Assembly (NCBI RefSeq): GCF_016093545.1
Contig: NZ_JADKYX010000021.1
Coordinates: forward strand, 62,001 to 126,000
From: Massilia rhizosphaerae
GTDB taxonomy: Bacteria > Pseudomonadota > Gammaproteobacteria > Burkholderiales > Burkholderiaceae_D
DNA length: 64,000 nt
Direction: 5' to 3'
In this document: one piece after another, positions 1-7,779 of the stretch
Layout: the number at the start of each line of letters is the position of its first letter
How positions within the stretch are numbered: position 1 is the stretch's first letter
The notes under the pieces: model-generated
The model's input: the letters and a program-made list of their open reading frames with translations, nothing else
The model's database searches: none
Told to the model about the DNA's origin: nothing
Translations under genes and position numbers: made by a program

Positions 1-945
1 GTTCCAGACGCGGTCCGACGGGCGCCACGGCAGGCGCGCGCCGGCTGGCCGGCCGACGTCGGCCAGGGCCTGGCCCACGACTTCGGGCCGGGTGAAGCCG
101 CTGCTCGTCACGAACAGGTCGTTGACGCCGTTGATGATGCCGGCGGCGTCGGCTTCGCACACGATCGCGGCCTGGTCCATCGCGCTCTTGTGCTGCATGA
201 GGGAGTTCATCAGCGATTCGATGCGCTGGCCGAACTGGTCGCGCAGGCTGGCGGCGCCGCGGTTGACGGCGCGGATCGCTTCCTGGATCTCCGTCGGCGC
301 GTCGGCCAGCAGCGCCGCTTCGTCCGTCACGCGGCCCGCCGCCGCGTCGTGCTCGAACGAGCGCAGCCGCCCCAGGTTGTCGAGCCAGCTGCGCACGAGC
401 GTGCGCATGAGCGCCAGGCTGGCGACGAACACGACGAGCGCCACGCCGGCCGAGTCCAGCACGAGGCTCCACAACTGGGCCGCCAGCTTGCCTTCGTCGA
501 ACTTCAGGCGCACGACGCCGTAGTCCTTGCCGCCCACGGTGGCGATGCGGTTGACGTCGTACAGCTTGTCGGCGATGAGGGCCGTCAGCCATGCGGGCGC
601 GAGGGCGCGCGTCACGCGCGGCGCGTCGACGCGGATGGTGCCGCCGGCCATGTCGATGAACTCGGCGCGCTTGAACGGCGACTGGAACAGCATCTTGCCG
701 AGCGTGCGCTTGACCGTGTCGTAGTCGCCGATGACGACGCTGTCCTCGATCGTCTGCGTGGCCACCTCGACGAGCGTGAGCGCGGTGTCCTGCGTCTCCT
801 CGATGTGCTGCAGGAACTGGTAGCGGTAGAACAGGCCCAGGCCGGTGCCCATCGACAGCAGCAAGGTGAGGCCGAACACGGTGAACACGCGCCCGGCGAG
901 CGAGCGCGGCAGCAGGCGCGCGCGGCGTGGCTGGCGCGGCGTCAT
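1..945 (-). CDS. Membrane-bound PAS-domain sensor protein (3' part beyond window)
   Basis: The reading frame is open from an ATG at 945 to the window edge (315 codons), so the C-terminal output domain is not visible. The product starts with a basic stretch and a membrane helix (about residues 17-40), then a periplasmic-looking region of about 110 residues, a second helix (about 163-182), a HAMP-like linker and the start of a PAS domain near residue 255 (it contains GIINGVNDLF). This is the layout of a membrane histidine kinase or a diguanylate cyclase; which one cannot be decided here. Its ATG overlaps the TGA of the upstream PhnD-like gene by four bases, so the two are probably translated together and the binding protein may deliver its signal to this sensor. 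Confidence 0.8.
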   Translation of the reverse strand, partial: MTPRQPRRARLLPRSLAGRVFTVFGLTLLLSMGTGLGLFYRYQFLQHIEETQDTALTLVEVATQTIEDSVVIGDYDTVKRTLGKMLFQSPFKRAEFIDMAGGTIRVDAPRVTRALAPAWLTALIADKLYDVNRIATVGGKDYGVVRLKFDEGKLAAQLWSLVLDSAGVALVVFVASLALMRTLVRSWLDNLGRLRSFEHDAAAGRVTDEAALLADAPTEIQEAIRAVNRGAASLRDQFGQRIESLMNSLMQHKSAMDQAAIVCEADAAGIINGVNDLFVTSSGFTRPEVVGQALADVGRPAGARLPWRPSDRVWN

Positions 946-1802
946 CGGACGGTTGCCGGCGCGTTCGCGTAGAACGTGCGGTAGGCGGCGAAGTCGGCCT
1001 CGGTGGCGGGGATGAACGCGAGCGGCGCCGGCACGTGCACGAGCTGCGCCGCGTCGGCGAGGATGCGGCGGCCTTCCGGATCCTTGTCCATGCCGAAGAA
1101 AGCCTGGGCGACGGCGCGCACCTGCGCGGGCGGCACCCGCGGCGACGCCATCAGCGCCTGGTCGTTGAACGGCGTGGAACTCCACAGCACGCGGAACGAC
1201 TTGCCTTCGCGGCCGTGGTAGCTCGCCACGAGCGCGGAACTGGCGCCCGCGGCCTTGACCGCGCCGGCGAACAGCTGGGTGAAGGCGGCATCCGTGTTGC
1301 CGGTGAAGACGACGTTGACGGGGATGTTCCGCTGGTACAACTGCGTGTACGCGATCTTGTAGCCGAGCGGCGCTTCCGGGCCGGGAAAGGCGACGGCGGC
1401 GCCGGCCAGGTCCTCGATGCGCCGGATGGGCGAGTCGGCCGGCACGACGATTTGCGACTGCACGGGCGCCGCCGCGCGGCGGCCGAACACGGTCCAGCCC
1501 ATCCTCGCGCGCTCGGGACTGAACAAGTGGTTCGTGAACGCGAAGTCGACTTCGCGCATGAGCACATAGCTCGTCGTGTCGGCCGACGTGCGCCCCAGTT
1601 TGAGGTTCAGCCGCACGCCGCTTTTTTCCGACACGTAGCGGATGATCGGATTCCAGAAGCCGGCCGAGACCTGCAGGTTGTACAGGTTCACCGGCGAGAA
1701 GTTGTAGGCCGGGGCGTCGGCGCGGGCGGCGCCGGCGGCGAGCAGGCCGGCCAGGACGAAGACGACGACCGGGACGGGACGGACGATGGCGGGACGGAGC
1801 AT
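942..1802 (-). CDS. PhnD-like phosphate/phosphonate-type periplasmic binding protein
   Basis: A 286-residue protein with an N-terminal signal peptide (hydrophobic core about residues 10-24, cleavage near AARA). The mature part has the type 2 periplasmic binding fold of the PhnD family: a start around NLYNLQVSAGFWNPI, a middle segment DLAGAAVAFPGPEAP, and the late GNTDAAFTQLFAGAV segment, typical of the DUF/PhnD group. Phosphonate binding is known for the family but is not demonstrated here. No ABC permease or ATPase gene is adjacent. Instead the stop codon overlaps the start of a membrane PAS sensor, so the protein is more likely a sensory ligand-binding subunit than a transport component (inference). 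Confidence 0.82.
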   Translation of the reverse strand: MLRPAIVRPVPVVVFVLAGLLAAGAARADAPAYNFSPVNLYNLQVSAGFWNPIIRYVSEKSGVRLNLKLGRTSADTTSYVLMREVDFAFTNHLFSPERARMGWTVFGRRAAAPVQSQIVVPADSPIRRIEDLAGAAVAFPGPEAPLGYKIAYTQLYQRNIPVNVVFTGNTDAAFTQLFAGAVKAAGASSALVASYHGREGKSFRVLWSSTPFNDQALMASPRVPPAQVRAVAQAFFGMDKDPEGRRILADAAQLVHVPAPLAFIPATEADFAAYRTFYANAPATVR

Positions 1803-1847
1803 GGGTCGTGAGACGGGATGCCGGCAAGTTGGTCGAAATGTATGATG

Positions 1848-1875
1848 ACTATAACATATTACTGATTTGCAACAA
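1848..1875 (-). promoter_or_regulatory. Candidate sigma-70 promoter of the PhnD/sensor operon
   Basis: On the minus strand TTGTTG (1875-1870) and TATAGT (1853-1848) are separated by 16 bases, inside an AT-rich patch in otherwise GC-rich DNA, about 45 bases before the PhnD-like start codon. The call rests on sequence match only. Confidence 0.45.
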
Positions 1876-1956
1876 TACGGATAATTTTACCAATGCACCA
1901 ACGCAACAGTCGCCATCGCGAGGCCAGGCATCCGTGGAGGCCGGGCCGGCGGCCGA

Positions 1957-3114
1957 TCAGGCGGCCGTCCGGCCTGCGGCCCGGACACGCCGCAGCGCGC
2001 CGACCAGGCCCATGCCGAGGGCGAGCGTGGCCCACTGTTCCGGTTCCGGCACGGCCGAGATCAGGTCGAGGCGGACGGCGCGGCAGTCGCCCGTGACCCC
2101 GCCGTAGCACGCGGTGGCGGCGATCTGCCGGGCGTCGTTGATGCCGTTCGCGCTCGTGATCACCCAGCCGGACTTGGGATCGACCAGCGTGTTCAGGTCG
2201 ACGAGGCTTGAACCCGTCCACAGGAAGCCGTGGTAGCCGTAGTGGCTCGGGTCGATGTTCACGGCGGACGTGCCGACGATCTGGTCGAGGTTGTTGATGT
2301 CGAAGGCGATGCTGTCGTCGACGGCCATCGGGTCGAGGACGCCGAGGTCGGTGACCGTGCCGTGGTCGTACAGGAAGGCGTGCGAGGCGTGGATCATCGT
2401 CGGGCTCGGGAGGCCGCCGACGGCCAGGCCGTAGTCGTTCAGGCCGTAGATCGCGCTGTCGCCCAGGTCCGACACGCCGATCGCGTGCGCGGCGCCGCCG
2501 CTGAACGTGACGGCGTGGTACGGATATTCGGGGACGGTGAACGGTCCTTCGAAGGACGAGCCGCCGATCTTGCCCTTGTCGTTGATGGCGTAGGCGTTGC
2601 TGCCAAGGCCGCCGGGCAGGGTGCCGAGCGCCGTCATGGTGCCGCCCGCGTAGCGGAAGGCTTGCCCGAACCCTTCCGTTGCCGGGTCGCCGTTGCGGGA
2701 ATCGCCCACGATCACGCCGTGGTTGTTGATGTCGAAGGCTTCGCTGCGGTCGCCGCCCAGCGTGCCGAGATCGCTCATCTTGCCGCCGTCGTAGAGGAAG
2801 GCGTGGAACTGGCCCGCGCCGTTGACCGAGCCGCCGACGATCTGGCCGAGGTCGTTGATGCCGTTCGCGTTGCTGTCCATGCCGCCCAAGGTGCCGAGGT
2901 CGGTGTACGTGCCGCCGGCATTGAGGAAGCCGTGCGTGACGCCGCCGCTGCTGATGCTGCCGACGACGTCGCCCCAGCGGTTGATGTCGCTGGCGGCGCT
3001 GCCGGTGCCGCCCAGCAAGGTGATCGAGTACAACGGGTCCGCCAGGGCCGCCGCGCCGGGCAGGGCCATGGCCGCGGACAGGATCAGTCGGGAAATGTGC
3101 GATGACGGGCGCAT
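1957..3114 (-). CDS. HAF-repeat protein with PEP-CTERM sorting tail
   Basis: A 385-residue exported protein. The N-terminus is a signal peptide (core about residues 10-22). The body carries repeated units of about 45 residues with the pattern H(A/G)FL...G...DLGTLGG...A..INDLGQIVG, the HAF repeat, which probably forms a beta-propeller-like fold. The C-terminus has the PEP-CTERM arrangement: the motif VPEPEQW, a short hydrophobic segment and a basic end (RRVRAAGR). Such tails are processed by an exosortase and direct surface or exopolysaccharide-associated display; no exosortase gene lies in the window. The ribosome-binding site AGGAGG sits just before the ATG. The ligand is unknown. Confidence 0.88.
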   Translation of the reverse strand: MRPSSHISRLILSAAMALPGAAALADPLYSITLLGGTGSAASDINRWGDVVGSISSGGVTHGFLNAGGTYTDLGTLGGMDSNANGINDLGQIVGGSVNGAGQFHAFLYDGGKMSDLGTLGGDRSEAFDINNHGVIVGDSRNGDPATEGFGQAFRYAGGTMTALGTLPGGLGSNAYAINDKGKIGGSSFEGPFTVPEYPYHAVTFSGGAAHAIGVSDLGDSAIYGLNDYGLAVGGLPSPTMIHASHAFLYDHGTVTDLGVLDPMAVDDSIAFDINNLDQIVGTSAVNIDPSHYGYHGFLWTGSSLVDLNTLVDPKSGWVITSANGINDARQIAATACYGGVTGDCRAVRLDLISAVPEPEQWATLALGMGLVGALRRVRAAGRTAA

Positions 3115-3252
3115 GCTAGCCTCCTGGATGGATTGTCGGATTCCGAGCCCAGCTTAGGCGAGAGGAGGCGACCGGCCCTGAGGCGGATCAGCAGTATGCG
3201 AGATGGGTTGCGCGTGCGCCACGCCGGCGCGGGCTCGGCGCGCCGCGGGCGG

Positions 3253-3777
3253 CTAAGCGCGCGCCAGCCAGGCCGCGCGCGGGAGCACGTGCAGGGCGAC
3301 CTCCATGCCGTCGCACGGTTCGAGGCCCACATAGCGCATGCCGAGGCGCTCCATCACCCGTTGCGAGGCCGTGTTGTCCGGATGCCGGATCGCGCACAGG
3401 CGCGGCGCGTCCAGCACGGCGAACGCATGGTCCGCCATCGTGACGGCCGCCTCGGTCGCGTAGCCCTTGCCCCAGTGTTCGCGGCGCAGGCGCCAGCCGA
3501 TCTCGTGCGGGGCGGCGCGGTCGAGCCGCAGGTGCTGGATGCCGCCGGCGCCGACCACCTCGCCGCTGTCCCGGTCGAGCAGCGCCCACCAAGAGTAGCC
3601 CCATTCCGCCCAGCGGGTGCGCACCCGGGCGATCATGGCGCGCGTCTCGTCCGGCGTTTCCGGCCGGCCGAGCAGGTAGCGCATCACGTCCGGGTCGCGG
3701 TTCATGGCGTGCAGGCCGTCGAAGTGGGCGTCGGCGAACGGTTCGTAGCGCAGGCGGCTGCTGGTCAGGACGGTCAT
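3253..3777 (-). CDS. GNAT-family N-acetyltransferase (RimJ/RimL-like)
   Basis: A 174-residue protein of the RimJ/RimL-type branch of GNAT acetyltransferases, which move an acetyl group from acetyl-CoA to an amine. Visible are the start TSSRLRYEPFADAHFDGL, the acetyl-CoA loop region WRLRREHWGKGYATEA (usual Q/RxxGxG/A) and the late motif HPDNTASQRVMERLGMRYVG that is diagnostic of this branch. The substrate cannot be predicted. It follows the peptide-transporter gene by 13 bases on the same strand and is probably co-transcribed with it. Confidence 0.88.
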   Translation of the reverse strand: MTVLTSSRLRYEPFADAHFDGLHAMNRDPDVMRYLLGRPETPDETRAMIARVRTRWAEWGYSWWALLDRDSGEVVGAGGIQHLRLDRAAPHEIGWRLRREHWGKGYATEAAVTMADHAFAVLDAPRLCAIRHPDNTASQRVMERLGMRYVGLEPCDGMEVALHVLPRAAWLARA

Positions 3778-3790
3778 GGCGGCCAGGTCG

Positions 3791-5293
3791 TCAGTTGTGC
3801 GCGTGGTGCGTGGCCGAGAGCCGGCGCATCAGCGGCAGCACGGCCAGGGCGATGGCGGTGCAGACCAGCGCGCCGACGCCCAGCTTGTTGAACAGGCTCG
3901 TATAAATCGGCAAAGTCCGCACGGGATCGGTGATGTCGCTCGGCACGCTGGCCAGGTTGGCGACGACGCCGCCCAGGTATTGCGAGATGCCGGTGGCGAC
4001 GTAGTACGCGCCCATCATGAAGCCGCTCATGCGCGCCGGCACGTAGCGCGCCACCATCGCCAGGCCCAGGCCCGAAACGAGCAGCTCGCCCAGCGAATAC
4101 AGGCCGTAGCCGGCCACCATCACCCACGACGACGTCTTGCCGCCGACGGCGAACGTGCCGGCCACGCCGTATGCGAAGAAGCCGAGCGCGACGGCGAGGA
4201 AGCCCAGGGCGAACTTGCCGGCGATCGACATGTCGCGGCCGCTGCGGCCGGCGGCACCGTACGCCCAGGCCAGCACCGGCGACAGCACCATGATCCAGAT
4301 GGCGTTCAGCGCCTGGAACTGGGCCGGGGCCCAGTCGAACAGGTGGACGCCGAACAGCGAGAATCCCAGGTCGACGTTGCGCAGGGCGAACAGCGCCAGC
4401 GACGTCGACATCTGCTGGTAGAAGATGAAGAAGAACACGGACTGCAGGGTCAGCACGAGGGCCGCCGTCAGGCCGGCGCGCTCGCTCGGCGCGCTCTTGC
4501 GGATCAGGTGGATGAAGATGCCCAGCACGACCAGGCCCGCCAGGTAGACGAAGATGCGCGCCAGCGTCTGGTACTCGAGGATCACGGCCGACACGCCGAC
4601 CATCGCGACGCCACCGGCCAGCACGGCGACGAGCTTGCCGACGTCGAGCGGGTGTTCGTCCGGCTGCGAGCCCACGTGGGCGATCGTCGCGCGCATCAAC
4701 ATGACGTTGAACAGGCCGACGACGAGGCCGACGCTGCAGGCGCCGAACGCGATGTGCCAGCCGAGCTCGCCACCGTACGTGGCGTTGACGTAGTCCTTGA
4801 TCCAGGGCGTGGCCAGCATCGAGATCGTCGAGCCGACGTTCACGGCCATGTAGTACAGCGTGAAGGCGCTGTCGATCTTCGAATCGTCGCCTTCGTAGAT
4901 CTTGCGTACCAGGTTCGCCGCGTTCGGCTTGAACAGGCCGTTGCCGACGACGACCACGCCGAGGGCGCAGAACAGGAACCAGGTGTTTTCGGTGGGCACC
5001 GCCATCAGCGCGTAGCCGACCGTGAGGACGAGGGCGCCCAGGACCATCGAGCGCTTGGTGCCGAGGACCTTGTCACCGATCCAGCCGCCGATCGCGGGCG
5101 AGACGTAGATCAGTGCCGCCGCGGCGCTCCAGACGAGGTTGGCGCGGCTGTCGTCGAAGCCGAGGCGCTGGACCATGAAGTACACGATCAGCGCCTGCAT
5201 GCCGTAGTAGCCGAAGCGCTCCCACATCTCGATCAGGGCGATGGTGAGGAACGAACGGGATTGGGTGGGGAGGGGTGGGATTTCGGTTTTCAT
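3791..5293 (-). CDS. POT/PTR-family proton-dependent oligopeptide transporter
   Basis: A 500-residue inner-membrane protein of the POT (PTR2) branch of the major facilitator superfamily, expected to import di- and tripeptides with protons. It carries the family's ExxERFxYY motif (EMWERFGYYG, residues about 22-31), the GGWIGDKVLGTKR loop between helices 2 and 3, and the FTLYYMAVNVGS motif in helix 5. Length and hydrophobic pattern fit 12-14 helices. A GGAG ribosome-binding site precedes the ATG. The GNAT gene follows after 13 bases, suggesting a two-gene operon. The exact paralogue (DtpA, DtpB and so on) cannot be assigned. Confidence 0.93.
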   Translation of the reverse strand: MKTEIPPLPTQSRSFLTIALIEMWERFGYYGMQALIVYFMVQRLGFDDSRANLVWSAAAALIYVSPAIGGWIGDKVLGTKRSMVLGALVLTVGYALMAVPTENTWFLFCALGVVVVGNGLFKPNAANLVRKIYEGDDSKIDSAFTLYYMAVNVGSTISMLATPWIKDYVNATYGGELGWHIAFGACSVGLVVGLFNVMLMRATIAHVGSQPDEHPLDVGKLVAVLAGGVAMVGVSAVILEYQTLARIFVYLAGLVVLGIFIHLIRKSAPSERAGLTAALVLTLQSVFFFIFYQQMSTSLALFALRNVDLGFSLFGVHLFDWAPAQFQALNAIWIMVLSPVLAWAYGAAGRSGRDMSIAGKFALGFLAVALGFFAYGVAGTFAVGGKTSSWVMVAGYGLYSLGELLVSGLGLAMVARYVPARMSGFMMGAYYVATGISQYLGGVVANLASVPSDITDPVRTLPIYTSLFNKLGVGALVCTAIALAVLPLMRRLSATHHAHN

Positions 5294-5481
5294 GGCACTC
5301 CAGGGGTAGGCCGGTGGCCTCGTGAGCCCGGCAAAGCGTGGATGCTACGCCAGAGCAAGGGAGAGTGCAACCAGGGAAAACCCTGACCTGACAGGGCGTA
5401 TGCAATTTTTTACCTGCGCACGATTCAATCGGATCTTGCTGAATATACAATCGGAAGATTCGGAACTCATCATCGGAAGCC

Positions 5482-7584
5482 ATGAGAGTACGTACGCATC
5501 TTGCGCTGCTGGCCGCCGTCGTCTTCCTGCCCGTGATCCTCGGATCGGCGATCGCCATCCGCCTGCTGCTCGATGCGGAACGCGAGGCCGTGCTGCGCAG
5601 CATGCAGGAATTGGCACGGGCCACGGTATTGACGATGGACCGGGAGCTGACGGCCGCGCTGGCCAGCGGCCAGGCGCTGACGACGTCGCTGAGCCTGTTC
5701 CGCGGCGATTTCGCGACGTTCTACAGCCAGGCGAAGAGCGCCAATGCCGGCAGCGGCCGCGAAACCGTGCTGCTGCGCGCGGACGGCGAGCAGGTGTTCA
5801 ACACCGCCCGCCCGTACGGCGCGCCGGCCGGACAGCCTTCGGCCGCCACGCGCCTGCGGGTGCGCACGGTGCTCGAGCGCGACGTGCCGGCGGTGTCCGG
5901 CCTGATCGTCGACGACCCGTTGCGCAGCGTCGTCGTGGCGGCCCAGATTCCCTTCACGCTGGCCGACGGCCGCCGCATGCTGCTCGGCGAGCGCATCGCG
6001 GCGCGCGCCCTGAACGCCAGGCTGCCGGCGGACGTGCCGGCTTCGTGGCTGATCTCGGTGTTCGACCGCGCCGGCAGCACCATCGCGCGCCGCGAAGGCA
6101 CGGCGATGGCTGCCGCGCTGGCCCGGTCGCCGTTGTCCGGCTGGACGGCCGCCGTCGGCGTGCCCGTCGCGGAACTGGAGGCGACGGCCGCGCGCGCCGT
6201 CTCGCTCACGGCCGGCACGCTGTTGTGCGCGGTGGCGCTGGCGTGCCTGGGCGCGCTGCTGTTCGCGCGCCGCCTGCTGGCCGCCACGGAATACCTCGGT
6301 GCCGCGACGGAAGGCATGGTCGACGGCTGGCTGCCGCCCCCGGCCGACCTGCGCATCACGGAACTGAACGCGCTGCAGAAGGTGCTGCACGCCGTGTCGA
6401 CCCGGCTGATCCGCCTGGAAGCCGCGCGCCGGCGCCACCTGTCCGAGGCGCAGGCGGCGCGCAGCCTGGCCGAGGCGCAGAACCGGGCCAAGGACGAATT
6501 CCTCGCCATGCTGGGCCACGAACTGCGCAATCCGCTGGGCGCGATCAGTTCCGCGATCGCCCTGGTCCAGCTGGGCGCCGGCGGCCCGGCCGCCGAGCGC
6601 GCGCACCAGATCATCGGGCGCCAGAGCCGCCACCTGGCCCACCTCGTCGACGAACTGCTGGATGCGAACCGCGTGCTGAGCGGCCGCGTGACGCTGGCGC
6701 CCGTGCCGCTCGACCTTGCCGCGGCGGTGCGCGACGTCGTCCAGACCCTGCGGACGCAGGGCACGACGGCCGAGCACGAGGTCGAGCTGGACCTGGAACC
6801 GGTGTGGGTGAACTGCGACCCGACGCGGCTGCAGCAGGTGATCGGCAACCTGGTCGAGAACGCCGCCAAGTACACGCAGGCCGGCGGGTGGATCCGCGTG
6901 ACGGTGCGCGCGGATGCCGGCATGGGCGAGCTGGCGGTGGCCGACAACGGCAAGGGCATCGACGCCGACCTGCTGCCGCGCATCTGGGACGTGTTCGTGC
7001 AGGGCCAGGTGCTCAGCCGCGCCAAGGGCGGTCTCGGCATCGGCCTGGCTGTCGTCAAGTCGCTCGTCGAGCAGCAGCACGGCACCGTGGCCGTCGCCAG
7101 CGGCGGGCCGCAGCAGGGCAGCACGTTCACGGTCCGGCTGCCGCTTGCCGCGGCCGCGGCCGGGCCGGCGCGTGCTGCTCGTCGAGGACAACGACGACCT
7201 GCGCGACATGACGTGCGCGCTGCTGCAGTCGCGCGGCTGCACGGTGATGACGGCGGCCGACGGCCGCGCCGCGCTCGCCCTGGCCGAGCGCCAGCGCCCG
7301 GACGTGGCCTTCGTCGACATCGACCTGCCGGACATCTCCGGCTACGAGGTGGCGCGCCAACTGGCGCGGCTGGGCGGCATCCGGCTCGTGGCCGTGACGG
7401 GCTACGGCCAGCCCGAGGACGTGCGGCGCGCGCTGGCCGCCGGCTTCGATCTGCACCTGAAGAAGCCCGTCCGCCTGGACGAACTGGAGCGTGCGCTTGG
7501 CGCGGCCGGCCAGGTGCGCTGAACCCTTTCATTTTGATTGCGATCGAAACGATAAGGCGCGAGACGGGTGTTATCGCTATCTAA
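5482..7584 (+). CDS. Membrane hybrid histidine kinase, frameshifted before its receiver domain
   Basis: As read, the ORF gives 700 residues, but only about the first 556 look like protein. In order: helix 1 (about 7-28), an extracytoplasmic sensor region (29-240), helix 2 (about 241-262), a HisKA domain with the phospho-accepting His346 in LGHELRNPLGA, and a HATPase domain with N box (LVENAAKYT), GKGID and GGLGIGLAVVKSLVEQ. After the usual end (GSTFTVRLPLA) the frame runs into Arg/Pro/Gly-rich nonsense. A complete receiver domain follows in the next frame (7172-7522). The neighbouring kinase at 7780 has kinase and receiver fused in one frame, so a one-base indel within 7150-7170, a GC-only palindromic stretch, is the simplest explanation: either a real mutation or an assembly error. 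Confidence 0.82.
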   Translation: MRVRTHLALLAAVVFLPVILGSAIAIRLLLDAEREAVLRSMQELARATVLTMDRELTAALASGQALTTSLSLFRGDFATFYSQAKSANAGSGRETVLLRADGEQVFNTARPYGAPAGQPSAATRLRVRTVLERDVPAVSGLIVDDPLRSVVVAAQIPFTLADGRRMLLGERIAARALNARLPADVPASWLISVFDRAGSTIARREGTAMAAALARSPLSGWTAAVGVPVAELEATAARAVSLTAGTLLCAVALACLGALLFARRLLAATEYLGAATEGMVDGWLPPPADLRITELNALQKVLHAVSTRLIRLEAARRRHLSEAQAARSLAEAQNRAKDEFLAMLGHELRNPLGAISSAIALVQLGAGGPAAERAHQIIGRQSRHLAHLVDELLDANRVLSGRVTLAPVPLDLAAAVRDVVQTLRTQGTTAEHEVELDLEPVWVNCDPTRLQQVIGNLVENAAKYTQAGGWIRVTVRADAGMGELAVADNGKGIDADLLPRIWDVFVQGQVLSRAKGGLGIGLAVVKSLVEQQHGTVAVASGGPQQGSTFTVRLPLAAAAAGPARAARRGQRRPARHDVRAAAVARLHGDDGGRRPRRARPGRAPAPGRGLRRHRPAGHLRLRGGAPTGAAGRHPARGRDGLRPARGRAARAGRRLRSAPEEARPPGRTGACAWRGRPGALNPFILIAIETIRRETGVIAI
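7172..7522 (+). CDS. Receiver (REC) domain in a shifted frame, C-terminal part of the preceding kinase
   Basis: In frame 2, from about 7166 to the TGA at 7520-7522, the translation reads as a full response-regulator receiver: VLLVEDNDDLRDM (acidic pocket), VAFVDIDLPDISG with the phospho-accepting Asp, the conserved Thr in VAVTGYG and the conserved Lys in LHLKKPVRLDEL. There is no output domain. A GTG at 7172 could start a separate protein, but it would begin inside beta-strand 1 and no ribosome-binding site is evident. The domain was therefore most likely fused to the upstream kinase before a frameshift. Confidence 0.7.
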   Translation: MLLVEDNDDLRDMTCALLQSRGCTVMTAADGRAALALAERQRPDVAFVDIDLPDISGYEVARQLARLGGIRLVAVTGYGQPEDVRRALAAGFDLHLKKPVRLDELERALGAAGQVR

Positions 7585-7779
7585 TTTATAGCGGCGACGT
7601 GGCGTCCAGGCCTCGCAGACAGGCCGTATTGACGCCTTCGCCACGATTTCGTGGGGTGCACGGCACGTTTTCTTTAAATATTGTTAAACGTGGCGAACAC
7701 GATTGAAATTCGATTGGCGCTGATCGGATCGTCAAGTAATCTGAAGTTGTAGGGCGCAGGAAACCAACCATCAACGACC

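Noticed and set aside
2230..3105. A repetitive plus-strand frame opposite the HAF-repeat gene
   Set aside because: Its repeats mirror the DNA repeats of the HAF protein on the other strand; there is no signal peptide or motif.
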